Below, piece after piece: positions 35,340 through 45,661 of a DNA stretch of 64,000 bases. The notes below the pieces were generated by a model that was not told where the DNA came from, ran no database searches, and saw only the letters and a list, made by a program, of their open reading frames with translations. A program made the position numbers and the translations under genes. Origin of the DNA: Agathobaculum sp. Marseille-P7918 (GTDB lineage: Bacteria; Bacillota; Clostridia; Oscillospirales; Butyricicoccaceae); assembly GCF_900625105.1 (NCBI RefSeq), contig NZ_UYYD01000001.1, positions 496,001-560,000 of the forward strand, read 5' to 3'. Within the stretch, counting starts at the first letter, position 1, and each line of letters starts with the position of its first letter.

Positions 35340-36425
35340 TTGCAAAACCAAACGGAAACTTACATGCGCCGCGCACTCGAGCTGGCAAAACGCGGCGCGG
35401 GACACGTCAGCCCCAACCCGATGGTCGGCTGCGTCATCGTCAAGGACGGGCGCATCATCGGCGAGGGCTGGCACGAATACTGCGGCGGCCTGCACGCCGA
35501 GCGCAACGCGCTGAAAAACTGCACAGAGGACCCGGCGGGCGCGGATTTATATGTCACGCTTGAGCCGTGCTGCCACTGGGGCCGCACGCCCCCCTGCACG
35601 GACGCGATTCTGGAAAAGCGCATCGGCCGCGTATTCGTCGGCTGTCTGGATGCCAACCCGCTCGTCGCGGGCAAGGGCGCGCAGATCCTGCGGGATGCGG
35701 GCATCCCGGTCGAGACCGGCATCTGCGAGGACGAGTGCCGCCGGTTAAACGAAGTGTTTTTCCACTATATCACAAACAAAACGCCCTATGTCGTGCTCAA
35801 GTACGCGATGACGCTCGACGGCAAGATTGCCGCCTACACCGGCGACAGCCGCTGGGTGACGGGCGAAGCCGCCCGCCGGCATGTGCACGAAACCCGCGCG
35901 CAGCTGTCCGGCATTATGGTCGGTGTCGGCACGGTGCTCACGGACGACCCGCTGCTCACCTGCCGCATCGAAGGCGGCCGCAACCCCTATCGCATCATCT
36001 GCGACAGCCATGCGCGCACCCCGCTGGACTGCCAGCTCATCCGCACTGCGCACGAAATCGACACGGTCATCGCCGTGACCGAATGGAACGAGCGCGCCGC
36101 AGCGCTTAAAAAAGCGGGCGCACATCTGGTGCTGTGTCAGGCGAAAAACGACAAAGTAGACCTCACCGACCTGATGCACCAGCTCGGCGCGCACGGACTG
36201 GACAGCATCCTGCTCGAGGGCGGCGCGGAACTCGCGTTTGCGGCGCTCGAAGCGGGCATTGTCCACAAGGTACAGGCGTACATCGCGCCCAAGCTGATCG
36301 GCGGTGCAGCCGCCAAAACGCCGCTCGGCGGCACGGGCTTTGCCAAAATGGCGGACGCGATGCCGCTCAAAAACGTCACCGTTACGCCGCTGGGCGAGGA
36401 TTTTCTCATAGAGGGGGTACTATAA
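35340..36425 (+). CDS. ribD: Bifunctional riboflavin deaminase/reductase RibD
   Basis: Second and third steps of riboflavin synthesis. 361 residues. Deaminase domain with zinc ligands in LHAERNAL and EPCCHWGRTPPC; reductase domain from about 145 with KYAMTLDGKIAAYTGDSRWV and LLEGGAELAFAAL. The start is the TTG at 35340: GAGGTGATCC, a near-perfect match to the 16S 3' end, lies directly before it and covers the alternative in-frame GTG at 35331. First gene of ribD-ribE-ribBA-ribH. Confidence 0.95.
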   Translation: MQNQTETYMRRALELAKRGAGHVSPNPMVGCVIVKDGRIIGEGWHEYCGGLHAERNALKNCTEDPAGADLYVTLEPCCHWGRTPPCTDAILEKRIGRVFVGCLDANPLVAGKGAQILRDAGIPVETGICEDECRRLNEVFFHYITNKTPYVVLKYAMTLDGKIAAYTGDSRWVTGEAARRHVHETRAQLSGIMVGVGTVLTDDPLLTCRIEGGRNPYRIICDSHARTPLDCQLIRTAHEIDTVIAVTEWNERAAALKKAGAHLVLCQAKNDKVDLTDLMHQLGAHGLDSILLEGGAELAFAALEAGIVHKVQAYIAPKLIGGAAAKTPLGGTGFAKMADAMPLKNVTVTPLGEDFLIEGVL

Positions 36426-36426
36426 C

Positions 36427-37080
36427 GTGTTCACCGGTATCATTGAGGAAATCGGCACGGTACGGCGCATCGAGCGCGGCGCCGCCGGCGCCCGGCTCAC
36501 CATCGCGGCAAAAACCGTGCTCGAAGGCACCAAGCTCGGCGACAGCATCGCAACCAACGGCGTGTGCCTGACGGTCGTGTCCCTGACCGCGGACAGCTTT
36601 TCGGCCGATGTCATGGCCGAATCGCTGCGGCGCTCGAGTCTGGGCGCGCTGCAAAGCGGCTCACCAGTCAATCTCGAGCGTGCGATGCCCTTAAACGGCC
36701 GTTTCGGCGGTCACATCGTGTCCGGCCATATCGACGGCACGGGCACGGTCGCGTCCCAGCGCCGCGAGGACAACGCGGTCTGGGTAACCGTGCACGCCCC
36801 CGCCGCCTTACTGCGCTACATCGTGGAAAAAGGCTCGATCGCCATCGACGGCGTCAGCCTGACGGTCGCGGCGGTGGACCAAACCGGCTTTGCGGTGTCT
36901 ATCATCCCGCACACGGGCGCCGAGACCATCCTGCTGGGCAAAAAACCGGGCGAGACGGTCAACCTCGAGTGCGACGTGATCGGCAAATACGTTGAAAAGC
37001 TGCTGACGCCGTATGCGCCCGACCAAAAAGCGAAGCCGAGCGGCATCACCATGGAATTTCTGGCCCAGAACGGGTTTTGA
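36427..37080 (+). CDS. ribE: Riboflavin synthase alpha chain
   Basis: Dismutates two 6,7-dimethyl-8-ribityllumazine molecules to riboflavin. 217 residues made of two similar barrels: [10 protein letters not shown] opening, [13 protein letters not shown] in the first repeat and [13 protein letters not shown] in the second. Starts with GTG two bases after the ribD stop, so translation is coupled. Confidence 0.95.
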   Translation: MFTGIIEEIGTVRRIERGAAGARLTIAAKTVLEGTKLGDSIATNGVCLTVVSLTADSFSADVMAESLRRSSLGALQSGSPVNLERAMPLNGRFGGHIVSGHIDGTGTVASQRREDNAVWVTVHAPAALLRYIVEKGSIAIDGVSLTVAAVDQTGFAVSIIPHTGAETILLGKKPGETVNLECDVIGKYVEKLLTPYAPDQKAKPSGITMEFLAQNGF

Positions 37081-37103
37081 GCAATACAAGGAGGAAAACC
37101 ACT

Positions 37104-38312
37104 ATGGAACAGCAATACTGCACGGTCGAGGAAGCGCTGGACGAACTGCGCGCCGGCCGCATCATCATCACGATCGACGACCCCGACCGCGAAAATGAGG
37201 GTGACATGATCTGCGCCGCCCAGTTCGCCACGACCGAAAACGTCAACTTCATGGCCGTCAACGCCAAAGGCTTGATCTGCACGCCGATGAGCGAAGCGGT
37301 CGCCCAGCGGCTGGGGCTGGAACAGATGGTCAAGGTCAACACCGACAACCACCAGACCGCGTTCACCGTTTCGGTGGACCATGTGAACACCACGACCGGT
37401 ATCTCGGCCGAGGAGCGCGGCTACACCTGCCGCATGTGTGCCGACCCGAACACCAAGCCGGAAGAGCTGCGCCGTCCCGGCCATGTGTTCCCGTTGGTCG
37501 CGCGCTACGGCGGCGTGCTCACCCGCAACGGCCACACCGAAGCGACCGTAGACCTGTGCCGGCTGGCAGGGCTGGAAGAGTGCGGCCTGTGCTGCGAGAT
37601 CATGCGCGACGACGGCACGATGATGCGCACGACCGAGCTGCTCGAGCATGCGAAGCAATGGGGACTCAAGGTCATCACGATCAAGGAACTGCAGGACTAC
37701 TGCCGCCGCCACGATAAACACGTCGTGCGCGAGGCATGCGCCAAGCTGCCCACCCGCTTCGGCGAGTTCCAGATCTACGGCTACATCAACGACCTGACCG
37801 GCGAACATCACGTCGCGCTGGTCAAGGGCGACATCGGCGACGGCAAAAACCTGCTGTGCCGCGTGCACTCGGAATGCCTGACCGGCGACGTGTTCGGCTC
37901 GCGCCGCTGCGACTGCGGCCAGCAGCTGGCAGCCGCCATGCAGCAAATCGAGCGCGAAGGCCGCGGCGTGCTGCTCTACATGCGGCAGGAAGGCCGCGGC
38001 ATCGGCCTGATCAACAAGCTGAAAGCCTACGAATTGCAGGAACAGGGCTGGGACACGGTGGAAGCCAACGTCAAGCTCGGCTTTGCCCCCGACCTGCGCG
38101 AATACTGGATCGGCGCGCAGATCTTACAGGACCTCGGTGCGAAGGAGCTGCGTCTGCTCACCAACAACCCGGAAAAGATCTATGGTCTGGACGGCTTCGG
38201 CGTCGAGATCGTCGAGCGTGTGCCGATCGAGATCGCCCCGCAGGAGGACGATGCATTCTACCTGCGCACCAAGCAGATCAAGATGGGCCACCTGTTCAAG
38301 CATGTACTGTAA
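37104..38312 (+). CDS. ribBA: DHBP synthase / GTP cyclohydrolase II (RibBA)
   Basis: Both entry reactions of riboflavin synthesis. 402 residues. N-terminal DHBP synthase with [15 protein letters not shown] and the substrate loop [21 protein letters not shown]-terminal GTP cyclohydrolase II with zinc cysteines in [15 protein letters not shown] and [14 protein letters not shown]. Start at 37104 follows AAGGAGG. Confidence 0.96.
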   Translation: MEQQYCTVEEALDELRAGRIIITIDDPDRENEGDMICAAQFATTENVNFMAVNAKGLICTPMSEAVAQRLGLEQMVKVNTDNHQTAFTVSVDHVNTTTGISAEERGYTCRMCADPNTKPEELRRPGHVFPLVARYGGVLTRNGHTEATVDLCRLAGLEECGLCCEIMRDDGTMMRTTELLEHAKQWGLKVITIKELQDYCRRHDKHVVREACAKLPTRFGEFQIYGYINDLTGEHHVALVKGDIGDGKNLLCRVHSECLTGDVFGSRRCDCGQQLAAAMQQIEREGRGVLLYMRQEGRGIGLINKLKAYELQEQGWDTVEANVKLGFAPDLREYWIGAQILQDLGAKELRLLTNNPEKIYGLDGFGVEIVERVPIEIAPQEDDAFYLRTKQIKMGHLFKHVL

Positions 38313-38350
38313 AGCAATATATTTGAAATAAAAAAACGGAGGAAATCACT

Positions 38351-38812
38351 ATGAAGGTACTCGAAGGAAAACTGGTTGCCGGCAAGGGCAAATTCGCCAT
38401 CGTCGCATCGCGTTTCAATGAATTCATCGTCTCCAAGCTGGTCTCCGGCGCAGAGGATACGCTCGTGCGCCACGGTGTGGACACGGACGATATTACGCTC
38501 GTCTGGGTGCCGGGCGCGTTTGAGATCCCGCTGGCGGCGCTCAAGCTGGCGCAGTCGGGCAAATACTGCGCCGTGCTGTGCCTCGGCGCGGTCATCCGCG
38601 GCTCGACCTCGCACTACGACTATGTCTGCAACGAGGTTTCCAAGGGCGTGGCGCAGGTCAACCTGCAGACCGGCGTGCCGACCACGTTCGGCGTGCTAAC
38701 CACCGAGAACATCGAGCAGGCGATCGAGCGCGCCGGCACCAAGGCCGGCAACAAAGGTGCGGACGCCGCCATTGCCGCGCTCGAGCTTGCCAACCTGCTG
38801 CCGCAGCTGTAA
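38351..38812 (+). CDS. ribH: 6,7-dimethyl-8-ribityllumazine synthase
   Basis: Penultimate step; forms the icosahedral or pentameric lumazine synthase. 153 residues with [44 protein letters not shown] and [19 protein letters not shown]. Last gene of the operon, followed by a hairpin. Confidence 0.97.
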   Translation: MKVLEGKLVAGKGKFAIVASRFNEFIVSKLVSGAEDTLVRHGVDTDDITLVWVPGAFEIPLAALKLAQSGKYCAVLCLGAVIRGSTSHYDYVCNEVSKGVAQVNLQTGVPTTFGVLTTENIEQAIERAGTKAGNKGADAAIAALELANLLPQL

Positions 38813-38846
38813 GCATCCCAACTGCATCTAAAAAACAGCGCAAAAC

Positions 38847-38884
38847 GGGCTTGCCGCCTGCAAATTGCAGACGGCAAGCCCTTT
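38847..38884. terminator. Terminator between ribH and the DUF4340 gene
   Basis: Stem GGGCTTGCCG / CGGCAAGCCC with an inner CTGCAAATTGCAG palindrome; short T run. Converging genes share it. Confidence 0.75.
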
Positions 38885-38908
38885 GTCTGTTGATACGCAA
38901 AAATTAGA

Positions 38909-40333
38909 TCAGTTCAAAACAATCGCATTGACCGCCTCGATCAGGTCGACCACATAGCTGCGTCCGATGAGCGAAACCGGTTTTCCATCCACCACGGCAA
39001 GACAGTTATTGCCGTCGTAGCGGTAGAGCGCAATGCTGACGCTCGGATAGTTTTCGTTGTCCAGATGCACCGTCAGGCTGATTTCCTCCTTCTGATCGGG
39101 CTCTTCGTTGGTAAAGCTGTTCGCGCTGAGCGACGTCAGGGCATCCTGGAACTCCGTGATGTCGATTTCCTCATCGCCGTAGGAGTAGGTTCTGTCATCC
39201 GCGTCACCCTCGGTCGTGATCGTATAGGTTTCGCCCTCGAGCGTGATATCCACCTGATTGATATCAGCAAAGTCCGCTGTCAGTACTTCCCGATGCCGCA
39301 GGTCGTTATAAGTTGCGGCGATCAAGGCGTAGTACTCCTCCTGCGTAATTTTATAGAGGATCGGCGACTCGCCCACCCGCACATATGCGGTAACGGTCTC
39401 CTCCTCGTCGGTTTCAGCGGTATCCGTGTCGGATTCCGCCTCCTCCTGCGCCTTTTCACGCTCTTCCGGGTCGCGGCTGAGGTGCAGCACAAAGCTGTTC
39501 TGGGTCTCGTTGCCGTCGTCATCCTCTTCGGTGTAGTCCACCTGCACCGTCAGCTCCGGATCGTCCAGCCCATAGGTCTGCAAATCCTCGTCGGTCGCCT
39601 TATAGGTCATATAATCGGTCAGATCCAGGTCGCTGATTGCTTGCAGATAATTGTCTACCTGCTCGGTATCGAGCGGCACGGTTTCCCCGTCCTGCTGCGT
39701 GAAATATACGTCGTCCGCGCAGTAGCTTGCGTCGCTGTCCGCATCATAGGTGATCTCATACTCCGCCGCACCCCAGAAGGTGATGCTGTCCGCCTGCTCC
39801 ACGTCCGGCGTCTCGTCGTTGTCGATCATCTCGCTGAGCGGCGCGTCAAAGTCATCCAGCGGGTCGTTCTGCACCAGATACACGTTCCCGTCGCCGATCG
39901 AGACATACCGTTCTTCATCCATCTGGCTGTAATCGCCCAGCAGGATATCATACGTTTGATCCTCGGTCGTGATCGTGATGGTGCAGACCGGATCGTCCAG
40001 ACCATACTGTCCCAAGTCCTCCGGTTCCTCGATGATAAAGGATACGCCGAACTCCGCAAAGCGGCTGAGCATTTCCTGTATTTTATCCGCGTCCACCGGG
40101 AATTCCGCGTCATCGTCATACTGCCAGACGTCCTCTTCCTTGTGGAAGGCCAGCGTGCGCGCATCATACTCCCAAGACAGGGACTGTACCGTGTCGGTAT
40201 CCAGTTCGAGCACCACTTCGTCGCTGTTCCGGATCTCTTCCTGCCGCTCCTCATACCGGCTGAGCACAAACGTCGCCGCGCACGCGACCACCAGCACGCC
40301 CAGCAGAATCATCAGCCGCTTAGACCGCTTCAT
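38909..40333 (-). CDS. DUF4340-domain protein, ABC export accessory
   Basis: 474 residues: one N-terminal membrane helix (LMILLGVLVVACAATFVLS) then a long, strongly acidic extracytoplasmic part made of repeated beta-rich units with the family pattern DKIQEMLSRFAEFGV, EDLGQYGLDDPVCTITI and LQTYGLDDPELTVQVDY. Two copies of the QYGLDDP/TYGLDDP block show an internal duplication. DUF4340 proteins accompany GldFG-like ABC systems; this one overlaps the GldG-like gene by 14 bases. Function unknown. Confidence 0.85.
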   Translation of the reverse strand: MKRSKRLMILLGVLVVACAATFVLSRYEERQEEIRNSDEVVLELDTDTVQSLSWEYDARTLAFHKEEDVWQYDDDAEFPVDADKIQEMLSRFAEFGVSFIIEEPEDLGQYGLDDPVCTITITTEDQTYDILLGDYSQMDEERYVSIGDGNVYLVQNDPLDDFDAPLSEMIDNDETPDVEQADSITFWGAAEYEITYDADSDASYCADDVYFTQQDGETVPLDTEQVDNYLQAISDLDLTDYMTYKATDEDLQTYGLDDPELTVQVDYTEEDDDGNETQNSFVLHLSRDPEEREKAQEEAESDTDTAETDEEETVTAYVRVGESPILYKITQEEYYALIAATYNDLRHREVLTADFADINQVDITLEGETYTITTEGDADDRTYSYGDEEIDITEFQDALTSLSANSFTNEEPDQKEEISLTVHLDNENYPSVSIALYRYDGNNCLAVVDGKPVSLIGRSYVVDLIEAVNAIVLN

Positions 40334-41774
40334 TTTGCCCCCTCCTCCTTCTCAGCACCACATAAATGCCAATGCCCAGATACGCCAGCGGGAACACGCC
40401 GATCATAATGACCTTGAGCAGCGAAGAAGTGGAATCGCTGATGGTCAGATAGTTATAATTAAGCGATTTGCTGCGGATCGCCATGGCTTCGCTCTCCCCG
40501 ATCAGCGAGGACAGCCCGTTCATACCCAGATTGACGTTTGCGCCCGAAGAATAGGCGTTATACATATCCTCCAAAAAGCTGGACGAGGCAAACCAGAGAA
40601 TCCTGCCGCCGCTGGTGCACTCGACAGAGACTGCCACAGCAAATGGGCCGTCGATATCGCCGTCCTCCTTATCGTAGGTCGTCATGTCATAGCCGTCCTG
40701 CTTGCTGAACGAAGCGTCCGAGGTGGTCAGCAGTTCGGTAACCGTCGCACCGGCCGTATCCTCGCCCACGGTCAGACCCTGCGCAATCGGGAAAATGGGG
40801 TAATAATGCTCTTCGATCAGGGAGTCCGTCAGATCGCTGCTGTTCATATCCGGCATCAATGCCAAGGGCGACTGAAACGCGTAGTGTTCCCGATCCCCTT
40901 CGACCACGATGCCGTCGGCTGCGGAGACGCCATAATCCCCGATGACACTGTACAGATTATCCAGACTGCCGTCCTGCACCGGCCCCGCCACGACCATCAG
41001 CTTGCCGCCGTCGGCCACATAGTCGGCCAGCAGGTCCTTCTCCTCTGTGGAAATATCGCTCGACGGGGCGTAAATCAGGATGCAGTCCGCGTCCTCCGGG
41101 ATGCTGTCCACGTTGAGCAGCGAGAAGGTCTGCAATTCCATATTCTCCTTTTCGATCTGCTCGCGGAAGGTTTCCGGCAGATCCGCCTCGCCATGGCCCT
41201 CGAGCACATAGACCTGTGGCTGTTCGTCGCTGACCACATAGTCGATCGCCGACGTGATCGCGCCTTCGCCGTCAAAAGAGGTGTTGTACGAATAGGAATA
41301 CAGATCCGCCTCGGCCAGATAGATGTCATCATAGCCGATAAACCGGTATTTGTCGCCGCACTCGACCACCAGACTGTTGTTTTCCACGGTTTCACTGGTG
41401 TACTGCTCGGCAAAGGTGGGATACACATCCGGGTTCTTTTTGACCACCTCGATATGGTCGGACAGGCTGTCGTACTTGCTCAGCAGGTTTTCGATGACCT
41501 CATCTTCCTCGCCCGACTGCACAATCCAGTAGATGGTCACATCCTTTTCCAGGGCGTTCACCACCACCTTGGTGTTGCTGGTGATCGAATAGAGCTTGGT
41601 GGAACTGATGTCGTATTTGGTCAGGGTCGTCGGCAGCGCCGACACAAAGATATTCACGACGATCACGAGCGCCAGTACGATGGCCGTAATCATCAGCGAA
41701 TACGAACCGCCCTGAAACGCGATACGGTTGCGCGCCGCAGGATCGATCCGGAAAAAGGACAGTATCTTTTTCAT
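40320..41774 (-). CDS. GldG-like ABC system auxiliary protein
   Basis: 484 residues with one N-terminal and one C-terminal membrane helix enclosing a large external domain. LPTTLTKYDISSTKLYSIT and the VYVLEGHGEADLPETFREQI and ADCILIYAPSSDISTEEKDL blocks match the GldG/IFT52-like family. It forms a complex with the permease (abutting gene at 41774) and the ATPase. Bacteroidetes GldFG drives gliding, but Firmicute versions have no known role in movement. Confidence 0.87.
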   Translation of the reverse strand: MKKILSFFRIDPAARNRIAFQGGSYSLMITAIVLALVIVVNIFVSALPTTLTKYDISSTKLYSITSNTKVVVNALEKDVTIYWIVQSGEEDEVIENLLSKYDSLSDHIEVVKKNPDVYPTFAEQYTSETVENNSLVVECGDKYRFIGYDDIYLAEADLYSYSYNTSFDGEGAITSAIDYVVSDEQPQVYVLEGHGEADLPETFREQIEKENMELQTFSLLNVDSIPEDADCILIYAPSSDISTEEKDLLADYVADGGKLMVVAGPVQDGSLDNLYSVIGDYGVSAADGIVVEGDREHYAFQSPLALMPDMNSSDLTDSLIEEHYYPIFPIAQGLTVGEDTAGATVTELLTTSDASFSKQDGYDMTTYDKEDGDIDGPFAVAVSVECTSGGRILWFASSSFLEDMYNAYSSGANVNLGMNGLSSLIGESEAMAIRSKSLNYNYLTISDSTSSLLKVIMIGVFPLAYLGIGIYVVLRRRRGQNEAV

Positions 41775-42637
41775 CAGTTATACCTCCTTTTCTCCAGCGA
41801 CTGCACGGACAGAAACAGGAAAAATGCAATCACGCTCAGATAATAGACCACAGCCGTCATATCAAACATGCCGTTGACAAAAACCTTAAAACGCTCAAAG
41901 AGCGAAAGCTGGGTCATAATGCTCGGCAGCAGGCCCTCAAACGAGGTGCTGTCGATGAAATACAGCAGCAGCACCGCTGCCAACAACACCAGACAGATGC
42001 CGGACGCCAGATTTTCATTCCGCGTCAGATAGCGGATCACCGCACCCAACGCCACAATGATCACCAACAGCGCGATCACCGACCCTGCCGCGGTGGACGA
42101 AACATACTCCGACAGGCTGACGCTGTAATAGTTAAACAGGATCACCGCGATGCCGATACCGGCCGCAAGGCCCTGATTGTCCGTCAGGGACGAAAGGAAC
42201 ATACCCACAGCGATCAGCGCCGCGCCCATCAGGAAAAAGGCGAAGATCGAACCATAAGAAGTCAGCAGGTACACATCGCCGAACTGCGCAAAAATCAGCG
42301 GATAGACCGAAATGATCGCCAGCGGGATCAGATAGATGATGAGCAGTGCCAGATATTTGCCGGCAATGACCTGCAACGTCGTGATCGGCAGCGAATACAG
42401 CAGCTGGTCGGTCTTTTGCCGCCGCTCCTCCGCAATGACGCGCATGGTCAGCACCGGCACGATCACCACAAACACCAGACTGCCGAAACTCAGCACATAT
42501 TCGAAATTGCTCACCGCCGCCTGAATGTTATACAGCATCGCGCCGATGCCGATGAATGCCAGCAGGAAGGCGCCGAACACATACGCCGTCAGCGAGTGGA
42601 AATAGCTTCTGATTTCATGCTTGAATACCGCAATCAT
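41774..42637 (-). CDS. ABC-2-type permease (GldF-like)
   Basis: 287 residues, six membrane helices: FHSLTAYVFGAFLLAFIGIG start, VFVVIVPVLTMRVIAEERRQ with the conserved T-D-Q-L-L-Y segment (KTDQLLYSLPIT), and further Leu/Ile/Val-rich helices to the end. ABC-2 permease subunit for the ATPase next door; overlaps it by four bases and the GldG-like gene by one. Confidence 0.9.
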   Translation of the reverse strand: MIAVFKHEIRSYFHSLTAYVFGAFLLAFIGIGAMLYNIQAAVSNFEYVLSFGSLVFVVIVPVLTMRVIAEERRQKTDQLLYSLPITTLQVIAGKYLALLIIYLIPLAIISVYPLIFAQFGDVYLLTSYGSIFAFFLMGAALIAVGMFLSSLTDNQGLAAGIGIAVILFNYYSVSLSEYVSSTAAGSVIALLVIIVALGAVIRYLTRNENLASGICLVLLAAVLLLYFIDSTSFEGLLPSIMTQLSLFERFKVFVNGMFDMTAVVYYLSVIAFFLFLSVQSLEKRRYN

Positions 42638-43641
42638 TCCGCCTCATCCTCGCTTTCTACCCATTCGATCTCCACCGGCTCCGCCGGGGCCGCGGACGGC
42701 TCTTCGGTTTTCTCGGTCAGTTCGATGAAGATATCCTCGAGGTTTGCCTTCTTGAGGTTGACTTCGAGCAGCGCCTTTTCCCGTCCGGCAAAGGCAAAAA
42801 ACAGCGCGCGGGACAGCGCGTAGATATCCGTCCCATCGGTTTTGACCCGCGCACGGACATAGCCGGTCTCCTGCGCCTCGACCTGTATCTCGGCGATGTG
42901 CTCAAGCACGCCGAGGATCTCTTCCGTTTCTTCCGGCGTCGCTTCCGCCGTCAACACGATCTCGCTGGGCGACAGCAGCTGCTTTTCCAGATTATCCGGC
43001 GTATCAAAGGCGATCAGCTTACCCTTGGCAATGATCAGAATCTTTTCGCAGATGGTCTGCACCTCGGACAGGATGTGCGAGCTGAGAATGACCGTATGCG
43101 TCTGCCCAAGCTGCTTGATCAGATCGCGGATCTCAATGATTTGCAGCGGGTCGAGGCCGACCGTCGGCTCATCCAGAATGATGACCTTCGGGCTGCCCAG
43201 CAGCGCCTGCGCAATGCCGACGCGTTGCCGGTAGCCCTTGGACAGCGCCGCGATCGAACGGTGTTTGACCTCCTGTATTTTGGTCTGCTCGACCACCTCG
43301 GCCACCTGCCGCTCCAGTTCCGCGCCCCGCAGCCCTTTGGCCTCGCCCACAAAGCGCAGATATTCCAGCGGGGTTTCGTTCAGATAGAGCGGCGGCTGCT
43401 CGGGCAGATAGCCGATCCGCTTTTTCGCCTCGCCCGGCTGCTCGAAAATATCATAGCCGTCGATCCGGACATGTCCCTTGGTCGCAGACAGGCAGCCGGT
43501 CATGATATTCATGGTCGTGGACTTGCCCGCGCCGTTCGGCCCGAGAAATCCGTACACTTGCCCCTCCTCAATCTCAAAGGACAGGTCGTCCACCGCCATG
43601 AAATCGCCGTAACATTTCGTGAGATGTTCCACTGATATCAT
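42634..43641 (-). CDS. ABC transporter ATP-binding protein
   Basis: 335 residues. Walker A GPNGAGKST near residue 42, signature block LSKGYRQRVGIAQAL, Walker B VIILDEPTVGLDP and the switch His in LSSHILSEV. A C-terminal extension of about 100 residues (from EIVLTAEATPEETEEIL) is acidic at the end, as in GldA/NosF-type ATPases. Start at 43641 with GAGGAGG-type site; the longer open frame upstream lacks one. First gene of the ATPase-permease-GldG-DUF4340 operon. Confidence 0.92.
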   Translation of the reverse strand: MISVEHLTKCYGDFMAVDDLSFEIEEGQVYGFLGPNGAGKSTTMNIMTGCLSATKGHVRIDGYDIFEQPGEAKKRIGYLPEQPPLYLNETPLEYLRFVGEAKGLRGAELERQVAEVVEQTKIQEVKHRSIAALSKGYRQRVGIAQALLGSPKVIILDEPTVGLDPLQIIEIRDLIKQLGQTHTVILSSHILSEVQTICEKILIIAKGKLIAFDTPDNLEKQLLSPSEIVLTAEATPEETEEILGVLEHIAEIQVEAQETGYVRARVKTDGTDIYALSRALFFAFAGREKALLEVNLKKANLEDIFIELTEKTEEPSAAPAEPVEIEWVESEDEAE

Positions 43642-43741
43642 GCTTGACCTCCTCGTTGAACGATGCGGCATCCCGCACCGGTTTGCAAGGATATTGTAAC
43701 GGCTGACGCTGAAACGACGCTGAAAGCTGCGCCAAAACCGC

Positions 43742-43776
43742 AAAAAAAGAGGAAGTCCCGCAAGACTTCCTCTTTT
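43742..43776. terminator. Terminator after the histidine kinase gene
   Basis: Stem AGAGGAAGTC / GACTTCCTCT with loop CCGCAA, A7 and T5 flanks. It separates the two-component genes from the ABC operon on the same strand. Confidence 0.88.
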
Positions 43777-43779
43777 TCG

Positions 43780-44991
43780 TCAGCATACACAGGGCAATTC
43801 CACAAAAAAGCGGTTGACGCCGTCGCGGCTTTCCGCCCAGATCCTGCCGCGGTGCTGCCTTGCGATGCTTTCCGCGATGGAAAGCCCCAGCCCGAAGCTG
43901 CCCGACCGGCTGCGCGCCGGATCGGCGCGGTAAAACCGCTTGAAAATGTTTTGCAGCTCTTCCGGCGCAATCTCGGCGCCTTCATCCGCCACCGTCAGCA
44001 CGCAGCGGGTTTTGCCGCGTTTTTGCAGCGTGACCCAAGTGCGCCCCTTCTCTTTTGCGTATTTCTGCGCATTGTCGAGTAAAATCTCCACCAATTCGCG
44101 CAGCTGCGCCTGTCCGCCCGACACGCGGATGCCGTCCTCGATCTCAGTGGAAAGCGTCATGCCTTTTTCGAAAAACACGGATTCAAACGGCAGGACGGTC
44201 TGCGATACCAACCGGCTGAGATCCACCTCGGCAAACACCTCTTTGGGCTCCGCGTTGTCCGCCCGCGCAAGCTCCAGCATCTGCCCGATCAGCCGCTTCA
44301 TCTGCGCGGACATGGTCAGGATGCTGCCGAGGAATTTTTCCCGTTTGCCCGCGTCATAGGACGGGTCCTGCATCAGCTCCGCACTCGTCATGATGACGGT
44401 CAGCGGGGTTTTCAGCTCATGCGACGCCGCCGCGACAAACTGCCGCTGCTGCTGCCACGCACGCTCGACCGGACGCACCGCCCATTTGGACAGCAAAATG
44501 CTGACCCACAAAAACAGCAGAAATCCAACCACGCCAATAATGCAGCAAGTTTTGATCAGCCCGTTCAGTGTGGCACGTTCGCTGGAAATATCCGCAAACA
44601 CAAGACACCGATTGAGCGGCGTATCCGCGCGGTAATACCGCAGATTATACTCGGACAGCACGCCGAACTGCTTGGGGGACGCGAACGTTTTCTCGATCAG
44701 GTTATCCAGAAAAGCGTTGTCCGACAGGTCGTAATACCCGCCGCCGGTCGCAAGCAGATCGCCGGTCGGCCCCAGCCGCAGCGCAAAAAACGGCAGACGC
44801 ACATCGCTGTCCGGCTCGTCCGGCGTGTCCAGCCGGAACGGCTGCGCCGCGATGTTGCGCATCATGTTCAGGCTTTCCTGCTCCATGTTGGCACTGGTGA
44901 AATAGAACACCAGCCCCAGAATAACGCAGAGCAGGATGGTGACGATGGTCATGTTAATGAGCACAAATTTCAGCCGCAGCTTTTTAATCAT
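43780..44991 (-). CDS. Sensor histidine kinase
   Basis: 403 residues. Two membrane helices (about 10-30 and 155-175) enclose a 120-residue external sensor. The cytoplasmic part has the phospho-acceptor block FVAAASHELKTPLTVI, then N box LLDNAQKYAKEK, G boxes VADEGAEI and GSFGLGLSIAES. EnvZ/PhoR-type. Overlaps the response-regulator gene by eight bases. The signal is unknown; the ABC operon beside it is a candidate target. Confidence 0.93.
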   Translation of the reverse strand: MIKKLRLKFVLINMTIVTILLCVILGLVFYFTSANMEQESLNMMRNIAAQPFRLDTPDEPDSDVRLPFFALRLGPTGDLLATGGGYYDLSDNAFLDNLIEKTFASPKQFGVLSEYNLRYYRADTPLNRCLVFADISSERATLNGLIKTCCIIGVVGFLLFLWVSILLSKWAVRPVERAWQQQRQFVAAASHELKTPLTVIMTSAELMQDPSYDAGKREKFLGSILTMSAQMKRLIGQMLELARADNAEPKEVFAEVDLSRLVSQTVLPFESVFFEKGMTLSTEIEDGIRVSGGQAQLRELVEILLDNAQKYAKEKGRTWVTLQKRGKTRCVLTVADEGAEIAPEELQNIFKRFYRADPARSRSGSFGLGLSIAESIARQHRGRIWAESRDGVNRFFVELPCVC

Positions 44992-45661
44992 CGTCCTGCA
45001 CCTCCAGATGATAGCCCATCCTGCGGATGGCCGCAATACGGATATTCGAGCCGATGCTGGCCAGCTTTTTGCGCAGGAAACCGATGTATACTTCCACATG
45101 GTTTTCCACCGCGTCCGAATCAAAGCCCCAGACCCGCGCCAGGATCACTTCCTTGGACAGGTTGCGTTCGCCCGCCTGCAGCAGAAACCGCATGATATCG
45201 AACTCCTTGGCGGACAGGCGGATGCTGTTTTCGCCGCAGACCAGCATGGCGGAATCCAGATCGAGCGACGTATTGCCGAACGTGATTTCGTCCACCTGCG
45301 CGCCCTGCCGGCGCAGCAGCGCATTGATGCAGGCAAGCAGCTCCCGCGTGTCAAACGGCTTGGTCAGATAGTAATCCGCCCCGGCGTTCAGCCCGGTGAT
45401 CCGATCCTCCAAACCGGAGCGCGCCGTCAGCATCAGGATCGGCGTACCCAGCCGCTTGGCGCGCACCTGACGCGCCACCTCGTAGCCGTTCATTTTTGGC
45501 ATCATCACATCCAGAATCAGCAGGTCGTATACGCCCAGCTCCGCATACTGTGCGCCGCTCTCCCCGTCATAGACGATCTCCACGTCAAAGCCCTTCCCCC
45601 GGAGCAATTCCCCGATCGAATCCGCCAGCAGCTGTTCATCTTCGATAATCAGGATTTTCAA
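44984..45661 (-). CDS. OmpR-family response regulator
   Basis: 225 residues. Receiver with the phospho-acceptor Asp51 in LLILDVMMPKMNGYE, acidic pair in IEDEQ, and Lys in LTKPFDTREL. C-terminal winged helix with ARVWGFDSDAVENHVEVYI and FLRKKLASIG. It is the first gene of the pair and is followed by the kinase gene. Confidence 0.95.
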   Translation of the reverse strand: MKILIIEDEQLLADSIGELLRGKGFDVEIVYDGESGAQYAELGVYDLLILDVMMPKMNGYEVARQVRAKRLGTPILMLTARSGLEDRITGLNAGADYYLTKPFDTRELLACINALLRRQGAQVDEITFGNTSLDLDSAMLVCGENSIRLSAKEFDIMRFLLQAGERNLSKEVILARVWGFDSDAVENHVEVYIGFLRKKLASIGSNIRIAAIRRMGYHLEVQDDD

